Notes: generated by a model from the letters alone, not told the origin. A stretch of 16,836 bases of DNA from an uncultured Lachnospiraceae bacterium (GCA_910586355.1 CAJUHJ010000002.1:157655-174490), one strand, 5' to 3'; numbered from the stretch's first letter, positions 1 through 7,481 are shown. Made by a program: numbers and translations.

Positions 1-1592
1 CCGCCGTTTGCATGGAAAGTAACCTTAACGGAAGAAGCGGGCGGAATATCCGAATTGGCCTTCCAGTGAGCGAACAGTTCAGCCGACTCGTCGAAGGAAG
101 CGGAATTATCTTTAAAATCGACCAAGTTACCGCCTTCGGGGTCGTCAAACCAGCCAATAAAAGTAAAGTCATCTCTGGAAGGAACTGGAGCAGTTACAAC
201 GCCGTCCGCATTGGCCGAAACAGTGAGTGAAGTATCGCCGCCAGAAAAAGTCCCGCCGTTTGCGTGAAAAGTAATCTCAGTTGGAGTTTCCGGTGGAATT
301 TCTAAACTTGGCAGCCAGTGTGCATAAAACGTTGTTGCCGCAGTATAGGTTTCAGTTGATTTTCCATCCTCGTCAAATTCTACTTTTGCGCTTTCCGTGT
401 CGCCTGTTCCTTTTGTATACCAACCATCAAATGTAAATCCTCTTCTTTTCGGATTGGTTGGTTTAATCACTTTTTTATCATTCTCTACATTTACATTTTT
501 TATCTTAATATTGTCTTCAAACAGACCTTCCATTGCGTCAAATGTAATGTGGATTGCTGTTACCTTTACATTTATAGATGCGGTTAATGACGCTCCTTTT
601 GCCGTGATAGTAGTATCTCCTGGAGAAATTGCTGTTATGGTTGCTTTTGTACTGTCGCTGTCATTTGCTTCGATCGTTGCAAAAGATGGGTTGCTGGATT
701 CCCATGAAACTGCCGTGCCAGCTGGAATGATTCTGGCGGTAATTTCTGTGGTCAGGCCGTCTTCTAATTCTATATCCTGATTTGGGGTCAGTGTGATATT
801 GGAATTCTCTGTCCAGTGTGCATATAATGTTATTGAATTTGAAAATGTTTCTTCATTATTAGATTCAAATTTTTGGGTCCCATTTGTTATGTCAGTAAAC
901 CAGCCTGCAAATGTATAGCCGTCCCTTTTTGGATCTTCTGGTTTTGTAACAGTTTCAGTCTCGGCAATATTTACATCGTATTGTTCTCTTTCATAAGTTG
1001 TATTTGCATTGGTATCTTGGATGACAAATTTACCTCCATTTGCATGGAATGTAACCATTTTCACATTTGGAGTTGTAGATTCGTCAATTGACATCCAATG
1101 AGCATACAGTGGAGTGTTCTTTTCATAAGGTTCTATGGATAATCCTTCGGAATCAAATTTTATTTCTTTTCCGTCTGTCTGCGCATCATACCATGCTACG
1201 AATGCATGATTTGCTCGCGTTGGATTGTCCGGTTTTTTTATTCTACCATTTTCATCTACTACGACTTCAACTGTTTCGTTGCCGTTTGCAAACGTTCCTC
1301 CGTTTGCGTTGAATGTAATTTTCTTCTCTTCTGGTTCCGGGGTTTCTGTATTTTCGTTATCCCAATGCGCGTACAGCGTTGTGGCGCTGTTATATGTATG
1401 GTCGGATATTCCGTCTGTAAATGTTACCGCTTCACCGTCCGTTTTACTGGTAAACCATCCGATAAATGTAGCGTTTGCTTTTTTTGGTTTTTCAGGTTCC
1501 GTTACTTTTAAGTTTCCATTTACTTCAACGGCTTTTGTTTGCTGATTATCTGCAAAACGTCCTTCATTTGCATCAAATGTAACCATGGGTAT
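1..1592 (-). repeat. Array of InlB B-type (Listeria-Bacteroides) protein repeats, five complete and one cut
   Basis: Within the surface protein, units run approximately 1592-1362, 1327-1095, 1062-813, 558-315 and 279-63, and a sixth begins at about 24 and leaves the window. Each encodes about 70-85 residues. A unit opens with (V/I)TF(D/N/H)A(N/M)(G/E)G, has a central F(I/V/A/D)(G/A)W(F/Y), and closes with (L/F)(Y/F)AHW. A BIG_2-like module at about 812-559 interrupts the series between units three and four. DNA conservation is limited to short islands, for example CCGTTTGC around each opening motif, so the units have diverged and are not a recent tandem duplication. Confidence 0.85.
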
Positions 1593-3329
1593 CGTGACGG
1601 TTACAGAAGCGGTTTGGGAAGTTAATCTGCTGTCGGATACTGATTTTGCCGTAATTGTAGCGGTTCCTTTTCCGGTTGCAGTTACTATGCCGTTTTTATC
1701 TACGGCCGCCACAGTTTCACTATCGGATATCCAGGTCATCTTTTTATTTGTTGCGTTTTCTGGTTCAATGACCGGTGTAATTGTCTGTGTCGCTCCTTGT
1801 CCCACCAGGTTTAATGAAGTTTGGTTTAGTGAAAATCCGGTTACTTTTACTGGATCTGGTGGAATCACATCGCTTTGTGTTCCGATAATTTCCATTTCCA
1901 TAATCCCTATTGTATTACTGTTGCTCGTACTTGGCCCGGTAAAATTCATTCTTAAATATCTTTTAAAATGATTGTCAAGAATACTTTGTTCTGACATTTT
2001 AATGCTTTCCTGAACCGTACCGTTTAAATTTGTAACTGTCAAACCGTTTTCAGTTAAAACGTCTATCGTTTTGCCGTAGCTGTTACTTTCCTTTTCAATA
2101 TTTGCAACTTCGACCCATGGGCCGTCTTCATATGACGATGTTTCAAGCACATATCGGCTTGGGGCTTCATTGCGGAAATAGCTGATTCTGACCTCGTCAA
2201 ATTCAGTTCCATTCCTTCCAAGATCCATTGTCATTGTAACCGGCTGGCTGTCTGACGGTGTGTGTGTGCCTAAAGAGAGCCATCTGTGCCATTCGTCTAC
2301 ATAACTGTCTGTCAAATTTATCTTGTCTCCGTCATTGGTATTTGACTCAGATACAACAGCTGTTGTATTGCCTGCAATGACGTTGGTTTTTTTACCATCT
2401 ACGACATTTACTTCAATTGTATGTTGGATTGTTTCGTCAGCGGCGAGAGTCGCTGTAATATAAGTCCTTCCGACGCTCATAGGTATAAGTGTTCCAGTCA
2501 GGCTGTTACCTTCTATTCTTGCGACTGCCTTATTGCTGGAATTCCATTTGATGAGCATCCTGGTGGACTCTAGAGGGTTTTTTACGATATGAAGTGGTAT
2601 GGAGGATGCCTGGTTTATATCAATGTCAAGTTTGTTGTCTGAAATAATACCGTTTTCAGTTCCGTCAGTTGAAATATGAATATCTGTTGCTAAAATACTT
2701 TCAACTTTTTCGCCTGTGTGTTTTCCAATTATTTTAATAGATTGAAGCGCTACCGTTTTAAGTCCAGTAGCTTTTTTATTGACTTCTTCAAAATAAAACC
2801 TTACAAACCGATCCAAAGTGCCGGGATTGTCTTCTGATAAGCTGTATGTTGCCGTACCTATCTCTGCGTCACTAGATGTTCTGTTGATTTCCGTAACCGT
2901 TCTCCAGTTCACAGTGTCATTGCCTGTTTCAATTTTGCCTTTTGTCGGCCATGCTTTCGCTTGATAAGCGAGTGCGATACTTGTAAATTCTGTTTGTTTG
3001 TACCCTAAATCAACCACCAGCCATTGGGGATCTGAAAAATAACCGCTGTTATCATTTTCGTCCCATGTATTTGGTTTTAGCTGTTCACCCATCCAATAGC
3101 GGTTGTTTATGGGGTTTACGCCAAGTATTTCTGCCCCGCCGTTACTCGTGCCTCTCGCTGCAGATACCATAACTCTTTTGCCTTTTGTTACTTCGTGATA
3201 TCCTTGGCCGTCTGTTCCAAGGGTATTCTCCGGCTGGGCGCCGGCAGCTGTTGTAGGTATTCCTGAAACAACAGAACCAAATATCATAACAGAAGCCAGT
3301 AAGCCGGATATTACTTTTTTCAAATTCAT
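1..3329 (-). CDS. Large secreted surface protein with discoidin-like, BIG_2 and InlB B-repeat domains (3' end beyond window)
   Basis: The reverse strand reads open from ATG at 3329 to the left edge, giving 1109 codons without a stop; the C-terminus, including any sorting signal, is outside. Residues 1 to about 30 form a signal peptide (MNLKKVISGLLASVMIFG, then a TTAAG/A cleavage region). Residues about 67-205 and 312-484 look like F5/8 type C (discoidin) carbohydrate-binding folds: both have a WLVVDLG- or TMDLG-type strand and later RFVRFYF or RYLRMNF. BIG_2-like Ig modules lie at about 222-310, 494-580 and 842-927. InlB B-type repeats start at about residue 582, with hallmarks such as TFHANGG, GYTFAGWFT and LYAHW. 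RBS AAAGGAGA lies 9-10 nt before the ATG. The likely role is an extracellular glycan- or host-binding protein; the ligand is unknown. The domain style is sure, exact boundaries are not. Confidence 0.9.
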   Translation of the reverse strand, partial: MNLKKVISGLLASVMIFGSVVSGIPTTAAGAQPENTLGTDGQGYHEVTKGKRVMVSAARGTSNGGAEILGVNPINNRYWMGEQLKPNTWDENDNSGYFSDPQWLVVDLGYKQTEFTSIALAYQAKAWPTKGKIETGNDTVNWRTVTEINRTSSDAEIGTATYSLSEDNPGTLDRFVRFYFEEVNKKATGLKTVALQSIKIIGKHTGEKVESILATDIHISTDGTENGIISDNKLDIDINQASSIPLHIVKNPLESTRMLIKWNSSNKAVARIEGNSLTGTLIPMSVGRTYITATLAADETIQHTIEVNVVDGKKTNVIAGNTTAVVSESNTNDGDKINLTDSYVDEWHRWLSLGTHTPSDSQPVTMTMDLGRNGTEFDEVRISYFRNEAPSRYVLETSSYEDGPWVEVANIEKESNSYGKTIDVLTENGLTVTNLNGTVQESIKMSEQSILDNHFKRYLRMNFTGPSTSNSNTIGIMEMEIIGTQSDVIPPDPVKVTGFSLNQTSLNLVGQGATQTITPVIEPENATNKKMTWISDSETVAAVDKNGIVTATGKGTATITAKSVSDSRLTSQTASVTVTIPMVTFDANEGRFADNQQTKAVEVNGNLKVTEPEKPKKANATFIGWFTSKTDGEAVTFTDGISDHTYNSATTLYAHWDNENTETPEPEEKKITFNANGGTFANGNETVEVVVDENGRIKKPDNPTRANHAFVAWYDAQTDGKEIKFDSEGLSIEPYEKNTPLYAHWMSIDESTTPNVKMVTFHANGGKFVIQDTNANTTYEREQYDVNIAETETVTKPEDPKRDGYTFAGWFTDITNGTQKFESNNEETFSNSITLYAHWTENSNITLTPNQDIELEDGLTTEITARIIPAGTAVSWESSNPSFATIEANDSDSTKATITAISPGDTTITAKGASLTASINVKVTAIHITFDAMEGLFEDNIKIKNVNVENDKKVIKPTNPKRRGFTFDGWYTKGTGDTESAKVEFDEDGKSTETYTAATTFYAHWLPSLEIPPETPTEITFHANGGTFSGGDTSLTVSANADGVVTAPVPSRDDFTFIGWFDDPEGGNLVDFKDNSASFDESAELFAHWKANSDIPPASSVKVTFHANG

Positions 3330-3338
3330 AACTTCATT

Positions 3339-3346
3339 TCTCCTTT
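3339..3346 (-). promoter_or_regulatory. Ribosome binding site of the surface-protein gene
   Basis: On the minus strand the sequence GAAAGGAG lies about 10 nt before ATG 3329. A nearer ATG reads only MKL before a stop, so the ATG at 3329, which begins the signal peptide, is the start. Confidence 0.7.
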
Positions 3347-3436
3347 CTAAGTATTTTGTTTTTGTATGGTTTTTGGAAAGCATACGCATATCAGACAGCT
3401 GTAATAAACAGAAATCCGTTTGCAATCCTATTGTCT

Positions 3437-3465
3437 ATTATATCAAAACAATTTTGAGTTTGCAC
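3437..3465 (-). promoter_or_regulatory. Putative extended -10 promoter of the surface-protein gene
   Basis: On the minus strand a perfect TATAAT (3442-3437) is preceded by TGA, giving an extended -10 (TGnTATAAT). The -35 position, 17 bp upstream, reads GTGCAA (3465-3460), a poor match, as is common for extended -10 promoters. This predicts a 5' UTR of about 100 nt before ATG 3329. Confidence 0.55.
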
Positions 3466-3614
3466 TGGTAATTTGTACAAAATAAATATTAAAAATTAGT
3501 ATAATATCAATAAAATAAGAAATTGAATCATAACTCCAAATGCATTACAATAATTTTGGAAAAATATAACATGCGGTATCCTATTACATATACTATGGCA
3601 GGAGACGTCAAAAG

Positions 3615-3845
3615 ATGTATATTACAGATTAGGATTGGGAGAATTACATTGGCGGAATGGATGACAGCGGCAGTATTGATATGCGGGAACTGGACATAGA
3701 CGAAACAGATGCACCTCAAAGCATTTGTATTACAGCTGAGCGGTCAGAGCATGAAATGATAAATCAGGCGTTGAAAGATTTTGTGGCTGCGCTTTGTGAA
3801 GAACTGAGAAAAGAATTATATGGAGTTTTGTATGAAGCAATTTGA
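3615..3845 (+). pseudogene. Decayed small-protein gene with in-frame amber codon
   Basis: A good SD (AGGAGA, 3600-3605) sits 9 nt before ATG 3615, which reads MYITD and then hits TAG at 3630-3632. The same frame continues open to TGA 3845 (DWENYIGGMDDSGSID, then ICITAERSEHEMINQAL, then LCEELRKELYG). The SD-to-ATG geometry and uninterrupted frame on both sides suggest one gene broken by a single nonsense change, for example GAG to TAG. I recall uncharacterised Lachnospiraceae proteins of about 150-190 aa with the same beginning and end; if that is right, the present copy has also lost internal segments. That is recollection, not a search. A restart at ATG 3657 would give 62 aa, but it has no good RBS of its own. 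The function is unknown. The end overlaps the next gene by 14 bp. Confidence 0.5.
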
Positions 3846-4158
3846 TAAGGATTATAAGATGCTTGAAGAAATGTATCAGGATGAATATTTTCCAGATTTT
3901 TTAGTTGATAAGGTAAAAGATGCAATGTTAAATGCGGTTGCTTTTTTAGAAACAGGAGAAACGAATTTGGAGAAGATACAGAAAAAATTTAATGAAATGA
4001 CATGGGCAATTCATGATATACAGGAAGAATTTGAAGAAAATGACAGTGAGTTGGAAACTGGTGCAAGGGAAAGCATAGGGGAAACCGTAGAGTATATATT
4101 ACAATGGTTTGATATTGCCATTGAAGCAGAAGACGCCATAGGAGAACGCGAATGGTAA
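3832..4158 (+). CDS. DUF5713-family small acidic protein
   Basis: This 108-aa protein starts at ATG 3832, chosen because GGAG (3822-3825) lies 6 nt upstream; an ATG at 3820 has no comparable RBS. The sequence pattern YQDEYFPDFLVDKVKDAML, LETGETNLEKIQKKF, EEFEENDSELETGARESIG and VEYILQWFDI matches what I know of DUF5713, a family of about 110 aa found in Firmicutes and enteric bacteria. It has no signal peptide or membrane segment, is rich in Glu and Asp, and should be cytosolic and helical. The biochemical role of the family is not established. Small acidic cytosolic proteins of this kind often sit in immunity or accessory gene runs, which would fit the neighbours, but no toxin gene is visible here. 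The family call is fairly confident; the function is not. Confidence 0.75.
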   Translation: MKQFDKDYKMLEEMYQDEYFPDFLVDKVKDAMLNAVAFLETGETNLEKIQKKFNEMTWAIHDIQEEFEENDSELETGARESIGETVEYILQWFDIAIEAEDAIGEREW

Positions 4159-4204
4159 ATATTAGCGTATCTTTCATAGAACGGATGAAAATGAGGTGAA
4201 CCAT

Positions 4205-4429
4205 ATGGATTTGAAGATGTTTGATAACTTTCAGAAGGAATGTTCAAAGAATTTAGCAGGATCTGTGGATGAAATTTTTCAGAAAAATAATTTTAGAAGA
4301 GAAGACGTCCTCTTTTTTGCAACGATGGCTGACGGAGATTATATAGAAGAAATGTTGGAAGCATCCATAAAAATGTTTAATCTTCCAGAAACAATAGAAG
4401 CATTTGGAGTAAAAAATGATTTGCCATAA
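4205..4429 (+). CDS. Hypothetical 74-aa acidic protein
   Basis: GAGGTGA (4193-4199) lies 5 nt before ATG 4205, which is preferred over the in-frame GTG at 4196 that lies inside the SD itself. The product is 74 aa, helical in appearance and acidic (MDLKMFDNFQ at the start, FFATMADGDYIEEML in the middle), with no signal peptide or membrane segment. I do not recognise a family. It lies 46 bp after the DUF5713-like gene and its end overlaps the next gene by 14 bp in another frame, so the two are probably co-translated. Confidence 0.65.
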   Translation: MDLKMFDNFQKECSKNLAGSVDEIFQKNNFRREDVLFFATMADGDYIEEMLEASIKMFNLPETIEAFGVKNDLP

Positions 4430-4964
4430 TTGGAACGGATTTCGGAGAGAATTGGCTGAATATATGGCAGAACATCAAATACCGGAAAATGAATTCCGTT
4501 TTTTGGGTATTTATGAATGGCAGAATATTTATAATAAAATCTTAAACCGTTTTGTCGATGGTAAGTATGCGTTAGGCCATGGACTGCACTGGGCAAATAT
4601 AGAGGATGGATTCAAAAAAGATATTGACAGTATTTATGATTTTGCATATCAGCATAAAGACTCTTATAAGTGGCTTGAGAAACTGCCGAATATTGTAAAA
4701 AGTGACAAAGTATATCTTTTATTGGAAGATGGTGAGCGGCAGTATTCAAAATATTGGATAGCAGAGTGTATTCCTTCTGTGGTTCATCTTGTGATAAACG
4801 ATACCTATTTATCGGAGGACTATTATATTACAGATAAAAAATTCAATTGGCTGATTACAGAAAACCACCATGAAATCGTGCATATAATTGGGAAGGGATT
4901 AGATAGAAAGACAATAGAAACGGTCGTATTTTCAAAGAGCGCAACGGCTTTCATCCGGCATTAG
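4416..4964 (+). CDS. Hypothetical 182-aa cytosolic protein, possibly DUF6756-like
   Basis: ATG 4416 has GGAG (4406-4409) 6 nt upstream and overlaps the previous gene by 14 bp. The protein is 182 aa with no signal peptide or membrane span. The N-terminal third is helical (FRRELAEYMAEHQIPENEF). The C-terminal half looks like an alpha/beta sheet region: VYLLLED, YWIAECIPSVV, YYITDKKFNWLITENHHEI, IIGKGLD. That pattern (VYL..LED, ITD+..WL...N.HE.......G) reminds me of DUF6756-type or immunity-like proteins, but the resemblance is weak and from memory. It is the last member of the small-ORF run. No catalytic motif is apparent. Confidence 0.7.
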   Translation: MICHNWNGFRRELAEYMAEHQIPENEFRFLGIYEWQNIYNKILNRFVDGKYALGHGLHWANIEDGFKKDIDSIYDFAYQHKDSYKWLEKLPNIVKSDKVYLLLEDGERQYSKYWIAECIPSVVHLVINDTYLSEDYYITDKKFNWLITENHHEIVHIIGKGLDRKTIETVVFSKSATAFIRH

Positions 4965-5024
4965 ATTTTTCAGTGGAAAAATCCATATGAGAAAATTTGG
5001 AAGCTGTGAAAAAAGCATGGACTT

Positions 5025-5053
5025 TTTAGAATAGAAGCGTTAAGATATATACT
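5025..5053 (+). promoter_or_regulatory. Possible promoter for the histidine kinase gene
   Basis: TTTAGA (5025-5030) and TATACT (5048-5053) are separated by 17 bp, matching the consensus at 4 of 6 and 5 of 6 positions, about 85 bp before the kinase start. The region is AT-rich, so chance matches are easy. Confidence 0.35.
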
Positions 5054-5088
5054 AGAGATTTTTTTCAAACATATTTTCGGCAAAATAG

Positions 5089-5142
5089 CAGAAAACAATT
5101 TTCAATATGCTGGAAGATAGGAGAAATGAGGTGAAAATCTGA
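5089..5142 (+). pseudogene. Possible C-terminal remnant of a lost response regulator
   Basis: Just before the kinase, the frame ending in TGA 5140-5142 is open from 5089. It reads a tail with MLEDRRNEVKI and overlaps the kinase ATG as TGATG. OmpR-type regulators commonly end in a charged tail after GY(K/M)(L/F/I)E and overlap their kinase in this way. Only about 17 codons remain, and a stop (TAG 5086-5088) and unrelated sequence lie upstream. This is inference from a short stretch. Confidence 0.25.
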
Positions 5143-6620
5143 TGCTGAAACGCTCCGTTACTCTTCAGTATACAGGAACTATTTTGGGATTAGTGGCTGG
5201 TACTGTTTTGCTGTGCTGGGTCATCAATACGACATTTTTAGAATATTATTATACTTATAATAAGCAGAATGTCATGTTAGAAGGGTTTTCCACTATTGAT
5301 ATAGAAAGTGGGAAAGGGACGCTTGAGGATCCGGATTTTGACGTTGGGTTTGAGACAATATGCGCCAATAGCAATATTTCGATTCTTATTATTAGTTCTG
5401 ACGGATCGATTGTCCGTACATCAGTAAATGATGTACAGGCGTTAAAGAGACAGTTTATGGATGTGTTGTTTAGGACCAGTGAAGATACTTCTTCTGAAAT
5501 TCTAAAACGGACGAACAGTTATGTGTTGGAAAAACAGGTGGATTCAAGATTAAATTCAGAATATCTTGTTCTTTGGGGCACATTGTCAGATGGAAATCTT
5601 ATTTTGATGCGTTCTGCTTTGGAAAGTATTCGGGAAAGCGCGGTGATTTCGAATCGGTTTCTGGCTTATATTGGGATATTGGCAGTGATATTAAGCGGTA
5701 TTATTAGTCTTTTTGCATCCAGAAAAATTGCAAAACCGGTACTGGAACTGACAGAAATATCACGGAGAATGACAGATTTGGATTTTAATGCCAAATATCA
5801 GGTAAAAGGTGAAAATGAAATTGACCAGCTTGGCGAGCACATAAATCAGCTTTCTGAAACATTGGAAAAGACAATTTCAAAATTAAAAAGCGCAAATAAT
5901 GAGCTGCAGATGGATATAGAGAAAAAGACGCAGATTGACGAAATGCGTAAAGAATTCTTATCCAATGTATCCCATGAGTTAAAGACGCCTCTCGCACTGA
6001 TTCAAGGTTATGCAGAGGGACTGTCAGAATGTATCAATGAAGATGAGGAAAGCAGGAATTTTTACTGTGAAGTCATTATAGACGAAGCGGATAAAATGAA
6101 TCAGATGGTAAAAAAGCTATTGACGTTAAACCAGCTTGAATTTGGAAATGACATTGTGGCCATGGAACGGTTTGATATGACGGAATTGATACGCGGTCTG
6201 ATTCAATCGAACTCCATTTTGCTAAAACAAAATGATATTACTTTAACGTTTCATACCGATATGCCGATGTATGTTTGGGCAGATGAATTTAAAGTAGAAG
6301 AAGTTATGACGAATTTTTTGAGTAATGCGATTCATCATGCGGAAGATGACAGGCGTATTGATATAAAGTATACTCCAATGGAAGATTACGTCCGTATCAG
6401 TGTGTTTAATACGGGAAAACAAATACCAGAAAAGGACGTTGATAGAATCTGGATAAAATTCTATAAAGTAGATAAGGCAAGAACTAGAGAATATGGGGGC
6501 AGCGGCATAGGGCTTTCGATTGTAAAAGCGATTATGGATTCTTTTCACCGGGAGTGCGGCGTTATAAATCATGCCGACGGGGTAGAATTTTGGTTTGAAT
6601 TGGATACAAAAAGCCGATAA
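5142..6620 (+). CDS. Membrane sensor histidine kinase (HAMP-HisKA-HATPase_c), orphan
   Basis: A 492-aa kinase with GAGGTGA (5128-5134) 7 nt before ATG 5142. Membrane segment 1 (about residues 13-33) is followed by an extracytoplasmic sensor domain of about 135 residues with no recognised family, then segment 2 (about 173-192) and a HAMP linker (193-245). HisKA carries the H-box SHELKTPLALIQGYAEG with H278 as the predicted phosphorylated residue. The ATPase domain shows the N-box (NFLSNAIHHA, N395), a G1-like box degenerate to NTGK in place of DxGxG, an F-box-like WIKFYKVD and G2 (GGSGIGLSIV, 452-461). All residues needed for autophosphorylation seem present. Normally such a kinase is paired with an OmpR-type regulator; none lies on either side, which is odd given the TGATG overlap at its start. 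The stimulus is unknown. It resembles VanS/BaeS-type kinases in architecture only. Confidence 0.93.
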   Translation: MLKRSVTLQYTGTILGLVAGTVLLCWVINTTFLEYYYTYNKQNVMLEGFSTIDIESGKGTLEDPDFDVGFETICANSNISILIISSDGSIVRTSVNDVQALKRQFMDVLFRTSEDTSSEILKRTNSYVLEKQVDSRLNSEYLVLWGTLSDGNLILMRSALESIRESAVISNRFLAYIGILAVILSGIISLFASRKIAKPVLELTEISRRMTDLDFNAKYQVKGENEIDQLGEHINQLSETLEKTISKLKSANNELQMDIEKKTQIDEMRKEFLSNVSHELKTPLALIQGYAEGLSECINEDEESRNFYCEVIIDEADKMNQMVKKLLTLNQLEFGNDIVAMERFDMTELIRGLIQSNSILLKQNDITLTFHTDMPMYVWADEFKVEEVMTNFLSNAIHHAEDDRRIDIKYTPMEDYVRISVFNTGKQIPEKDVDRIWIKFYKVDKARTREYGGSGIGLSIVKAIMDSFHRECGVINHADGVEFWFELDTKSR

Positions 6621-6634
6621 ATAATAATTTGTAG

Positions 6635-6663
6635 TTGCCCATTCTATAAAAAAATGTTAGAAT
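6635..6663 (+). promoter_or_regulatory. Extended -10 promoter of the lipoprotein gene
   Basis: TTGCCC (6635-6640) and TAGAAT (6658-6663) are spaced 17 bp, and TGT directly precedes the -10, giving TGnTAGAAT. It lies 40 bp before the lipoprotein start and beyond the kinase stop. Confidence 0.6.
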
Positions 6664-6702
6664 AAATATATTCAGAGAAACTTTATACAGTGGAGGCATG
6701 AG

Positions 6703-7449
6703 ATGAAAAGCTCAAAGATGAAAATGACTGTGATTCTGCTGGCAGCGGCGTTTCTGTTTGCCGGCTGTGGAGATGCGCTGTACGTAATGACTCCTGAAGA
6801 GGAAACAGCCATCGTAAGTTATGCTTCGCAGCTTGTGGCGAAGTATAATACCTATCAGCGGGAAGGAGAAATAAATATCAGTCAGGAAATGTTAGAGTCG
6901 GCAGAACAAGAGACGGAAGTGTTGCCGCAGGAAGAACCGCCTAAGGAGCAGCAGGAGACGCCAATACAGGAAGAACCGCCAGGTGCGCCGGGAGAGAATG
7001 AGGCTGGTTCGGATTCCCAGGTTTTACCCGAAGGAGAATCATTTTCTACAATAAATGAAGCTTTGGATTTAGGTGTTGTTCAGGTGGAATATAAGGGCAG
7101 CAGTACTTGTACGACTTATGAAAAATCTGATATTTATGCGGTGGATGCAGCGTCAGGCAAACAGCTTCTTGTATTAAATATGAAACTGACGAACCCATCC
7201 AATCAAAATCTGCATGTGGATATATTGGCAATGACACCGACGTTTCGTGCGGTTGTGAACGGAACAGAGAGCGTTCCGGCACAAACGACGATACTTCCAA
7301 ACGATTTATCTACTTACCAAAGCGACATTTTAGCGGGAGAGTCGGGGGATACTGTGCTGTTATTTGAAATTTCAGAAGAAATTCAGGAAATTTCCAACAT
7401 ACAATTAAAGATTCAAATGGCTGGAAAAGAACACACAGTAAATTTATAA
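6703..7449 (+). CDS. Secreted lipoprotein with Glu/Pro linker and Ig-like C-terminal domain
   Basis: A 248-aa protein; GGAGG (6692-6696) is 6 nt before ATG 6703. A basic N-terminus, hydrophobic core and lipobox LFAGC (C22) predict lipidation and anchoring on the outer face of the membrane. A short helical segment (about 30-50) and a Glu/Gln/Pro-rich linker (about 60-110, including EEPPKEQQETPIQEEPPG) follow. The C-terminal domain (about 115-248) looks all-beta (LLVLNMKLTNPSNQNL, VVNGTES, DTVLLFEIS). That resembles the Ig-like DUF4352/DUF5067 type of extracellular domain, which is a guess at family level. No enzymatic residues are evident. It has its own promoter and is followed within 100 bp by cheV. 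A role as a surface or sensory accessory protein is possible but unproven. Confidence 0.88.
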   Translation: MKSSKMKMTVILLAAAFLFAGCGDALYVMTPEEETAIVSYASQLVAKYNTYQREGEINISQEMLESAEQETEVLPQEEPPKEQQETPIQEEPPGAPGENEAGSDSQVLPEGESFSTINEALDLGVVQVEYKGSSTCTTYEKSDIYAVDAASGKQLLVLNMKLTNPSNQNLHVDILAMTPTFRAVVNGTESVPAQTTILPNDLSTYQSDILAGESGDTVLLFEISEEIQEISNIQLKIQMAGKEHTVNL

Positions 7450-7453
7450 AATA

Positions 7454-7481
7454 TATACAACAGCAGAAATTGTGTTATAAT
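7454..7481 (+). promoter_or_regulatory. Extended -10 promoter of the cheV-like gene
   Basis: TATACA (7454-7459, 4 of 6 to consensus) and a perfect TATAAT (7476-7481) are separated by 16 bp, and TGT precedes the -10. The site starts 5 bp after the lipoprotein stop and lies about 65 bp before the CheV start. Confidence 0.65.

Larger units (their letters stand above)
3330..3614. other. Divergent AT-rich intergenic region
   Basis: About 285 bases separate the leftward surface-protein gene from the rightward small-ORF cluster. It holds the leftward promoter described separately and a plus-strand TATAAT at 3500-3505 that lacks a convincing -35 or TGn extension. I see no RNA gene, hairpin terminator or coding sequence here. 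Confidence 0.6.

Noticed and set aside
1..1592. Regularly spaced similar DNA segments that could be read as a CRISPR-like or minisatellite array
   Set aside because: The periodicity of about 220-260 bp comes from protein repeats; the DNA is diverged, without identical repeats and unique spacers.
12..1971. Several plus-strand ORFs of 70-130 codons across the first 2 kb
   Set aside because: They lie opposite the long open minus-strand frame that carries clear InlB and BIG_2 motifs. Their translations lack RBSs and have low-complexity, antisense-like composition.
3500..3505. Perfect TATAAT on the plus strand as a promoter for the small-ORF cluster
   Set aside because: No acceptable -35 lies at 16-18 bp and there is no TGn extension in a very AT-rich region, so it is not listed as a promoter feature.
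4965..5080. Transposase or response-regulator body remnant between the 182-aa gene and the kinase
   Set aside because: All three plus frames contain stops and show no recognisable motif. Only the final short tail before the kinase is worth noting.
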